Of a stretch of DNA of 64,000 nt, positions 62,871-64,000 are shown in pieces. The stretch covers positions 3,286,001 through 3,350,000 of the forward strand of contig NZ_CP061947.1 of NCBI RefSeq assembly GCF_014838715.1, read 5' to 3'. The translations under genes and the position numbers were made by a program. Source of the DNA: Algoriphagus sp. Y33. GTDB taxonomy: Bacteria; Bacteroidota; Bacteroidia; Cytophagales; Cyclobacteriaceae. Each line of letters opens with the position of its first letter. Position 1 is the stretch's first letter. The notes under the pieces are model-generated. The model saw only the letters and a program-made list of their open reading frames with translations. It ran no database searches and was not told the origin of the DNA.

Positions 62871-63274
62871 ATCCCGCCTTGAGGCGTTAAGTTTTTAGTA
62901 GGTGATAGCAACTATTTCCTTAAACAATATAAACTAAATATTAATTACATCAGCATCTAAAGAGTAAATAATTAAACACTATCGCTCTGAAGAATAAAGA
63001 CTTGTCACTAGGCATTTGAAAAAACGGGGCAGGAAAAGGCATTATCCCACCCCAAAAAATAGCTTAATGAAAATCAACTCAATTCACCGCATTACCTGTC
63101 TCCGAATCTGGAAGTGGAGACTCCAGACTATACTGGGTGATGCAAGAGGGAGATGCCGAAAACCCTTTAAACAGAGTAGGTATTTTAACCACTTCCGGTA
63201 AACAGCATGTAGCTCAATCCGGGAATCCTAAACGTTTTCCCTGTTTTTGATTTGTTAAAAAACAGGACACAACG
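62871..63274. other. 404-bp gap with possible gene remnant
   Basis: In the plus strand a frame of about 59 codons (about 63070-63249) without an upstream ATG reads like protein, with GDSRLYWVMQEGDAENPLN and TTSGKQHVAQSGNP, and ends at a TGA. It has no recognised family and may be a decayed 3' end of a gene. A different 61-codon ATG frame over the same bases looks like noise. Nothing else is seen in the gap. Confidence 0.25.
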
Positions 63275-63559
63275 ATGAATACTTTAATTAAAAGATTACC
63301 TGCTTTTGCATTTGTAATAGCAGCCTTTGCTGCATTTGCATTCAATGCTCCTGTCATAGGCAGCGAACCTACGGCAACTAAAATCTGGACCCCAGACACT
63401 TCCCAACCTAATGGCTACCGGGATGTCACTATTCAGGTTCAATCCGAGGACTATGAGTGTAATGCCAGTGGAATGGATTGTTTGGTAGAATTCTCCAACG
63501 ATAACCCTGCGACTGGCATCCCTAACGTCCTGAGCGAAGGAGAATTCGTAGAATTATAA
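63275..63559 (+). CDS. small secreted protein (DUF6520-like)
   Basis: A 94-aa protein with a signal peptide (about 1-24, ends FAFNA). The mature part has a YECNASGMDCLVEF pair of Cys six residues apart and ends acidic. It resembles the short secreted DUF6520 proteins found in clusters in Bacteroidota. Function is unknown. A strong terminator follows 19 bp after the stop. Confidence 0.6.
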   Translation: MNTLIKRLPAFAFVIAAFAAFAFNAPVIGSEPTATKIWTPDTSQPNGYRDVTIQVQSEDYECNASGMDCLVEFSNDNPATGIPNVLSEGEFVEL

Positions 63560-63578
63560 TTTAAAACTTATAGGCACT

Positions 63579-63609
63579 AACCCAAGGCTCTGCTGAGCCT
63601 TGGGTTTTT
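63579..63609. terminator. bidirectional rho-independent terminator
   Basis: Stem AACCCAAGGCTC/GAGCCTTGGGTT with loop TGCT, followed by TTT on the plus strand and preceded by AA on the minus strand. It separates the small secreted protein gene from the converging SusD-like gene. Confidence 0.85.
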
Positions 63610-63614
63610 GTGGA

Positions 63615-64000
63615 TCAAGGATTCTGGATTATTCCACTTCTGCTGATTTCATCCAATGGAATAGGAAATGCATATCTAGGAGAATTAGGAGCCAATTCAT
63701 ATCGAATCCCATTCACTTCTCTCACCAAAGTTTCTGTTTCACCTTCCTGATTCAATCTCCTCAAATCCATCCAGCGCAACCCTCTCCCTATCAACTCTTT
63801 TCTTCGTTCTTGCAGAATTCTTTCCAATACCTCTTCTAAGTTCAATTCGGCTAATGGCACCCAAGAATCTGATTGATACCTTAAGGAAAGCAAGTCATTG
63901 AGCATACTTAATGCCTGGTCATCCTCGCCTGTTCTGACCAATGCTTCCGCAGCATTCAGGTACAGTTCCCCTACACTGATCCCACCAAAATTCTGTGTAG
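63615..64000 (-). CDS. RagB/SusD family lipoprotein, C-terminal part (5' end outside window)
   Basis: The frame is open from the window edge to a stop at 63615 (about 128 codons). It reads GELYLNAAEALVRTG, then ILQERRKELIGRGLRWMDLRRL and YAFPIPLDEI, ending NP; all are SusD C-terminal signatures. SusD-type proteins are outer-membrane lipoproteins that cap a SusC/TonB channel for oligosaccharide or peptide uptake. A SusC gene would be expected beyond the right edge, upstream of it. Confidence 0.85.
   Translation of the reverse strand, partial: TQNFGGISVGELYLNAAEALVRTGEDDQALSMLNDLLSLRYQSDSWVPLAELNLEEVLERILQERRKELIGRGLRWMDLRRLNQEGETETLVREVNGIRYELAPNSPRYAFPIPLDEISRSGIIQNP

Larger units (their letters stand above)
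26434..64000. mobile_element. integrated mobile island at the tmRNA 3' end (right end not seen)
   Basis: The left end is placed at the tmRNA 3' end because a tyrosine integrase lies just beyond it and reads away from it. Inside are metal-resistance cargo, a coupling protein, a relaxase, an accessory DNA-binding protein, an oriT candidate, RteC regulators and the Crp-terpene synthase gene. I found no second copy of the tmRNA T-arm/acceptor sequence to the right, so the attR side is outside the window or before it in a form I could not see. The SusD-like and DUF6520-like genes at the far right may be island cargo or flanking chromosome. No tra pore genes are present. Confidence 0.65.

Noticed and set aside
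63016..63201. Plus-strand 61-codon ATG frame
   Set aside because: Very basic composition and a competing frame over the same bases look more like a gene remnant.

Overview
This window looks like chromosome of a Cytophagales-type Bacteroidota (Algoriphagus/Cyclobacteriaceae-like). The signs are a tmRNA tag peptide GEESYAMAA, promoters of the TAnnTTTG type, a RagB/SusD protein, DUF3078, DUF2911 and DUF3347 proteins, RteC regulators and a Bacteroidetes-style MobB/MobC mobilisation module. No exact species can be named from sequence reading alone.

Left part (1-26.4 kb) reads as resident chromosome. It holds hutG, a beta-propeller lipoprotein, a large FAD/4Fe-4S D-lactate-type dehydrogenase, a YdcF protein and a YecE/DUF72 protein. 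A small accessory cluster follows: an ATPase, a hipBA toxin-antitoxin pair with palindromic operators, and a 1293-aa DUF4011 helicase. Then come an SDR, rlmD, pepP, an M16 peptidase, an O-methyltransferase, an MltD-like transglycosylase, a DUF3078 outer-membrane protein and dnaX. In dnaX the gamma frame stops right after a run of ten A and the tau tail continues in the -1 frame.

At 26035-26433 lies tmRNA (ssrA). A tyrosine integrase starts 361 bp beyond its 3' end, and everything to its right looks like an integrated mobile island whose far end is not visible. Its cargo is first a plus-strand copper/silver operon (28.7-43.7 kb): a Cys-rich small protein, a CusA pump, TolC, DUF305, a multicopper oxidase fused to a CopB-like tail, a CPH-type Cu ATPase, DUF3347, a haem-binding protein, a CusB adaptor, DUF2911 and PepSY. 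A converging minus-strand zinc/cadmium/cobalt operon follows (52.7-43.7 kb): a His-rich small protein, a CzcA pump fused to its CzcC outer-membrane channel, a CzcB adaptor, a Zn/Cd ATPase and a CDF transporter. Next is an ECF sigma factor with a Cys-rich tail, preceded by a 38-aa metallothionein-like peptide. Remnants of two mercury-type genes lie between the integrase and the copper operon.

The mobility module (54-57.7 kb) has a VirD4/TraG-like coupling protein, a relaxase and a ribbon-helix-helix accessory protein. A strong hairpin upstream of it is a candidate oriT. No conjugation (tra) pore genes are seen, so the element is either mobilisable only or continues past the window.

The most striking locus is a minus-strand operon at 62.2-58.4 kb. 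Its first gene encodes a Crp/Fnr-like sensor/DNA-binding region fused to a complete class I terpene synthase (DDxxD, NDxxSxxxE, sensor Arg and RY motifs all present). Two RteC paralogues and a small membrane protein follow. RteC is the known control protein of CTnDOT excision and transfer, so a terpene-making or terpene-fold sensor appears to be wired into the regulatory operon of a mobile element. The window ends with a MauE/DoxX membrane protein, a small secreted DUF6520-like protein and the C-terminal part of a SusD-family lipoprotein.
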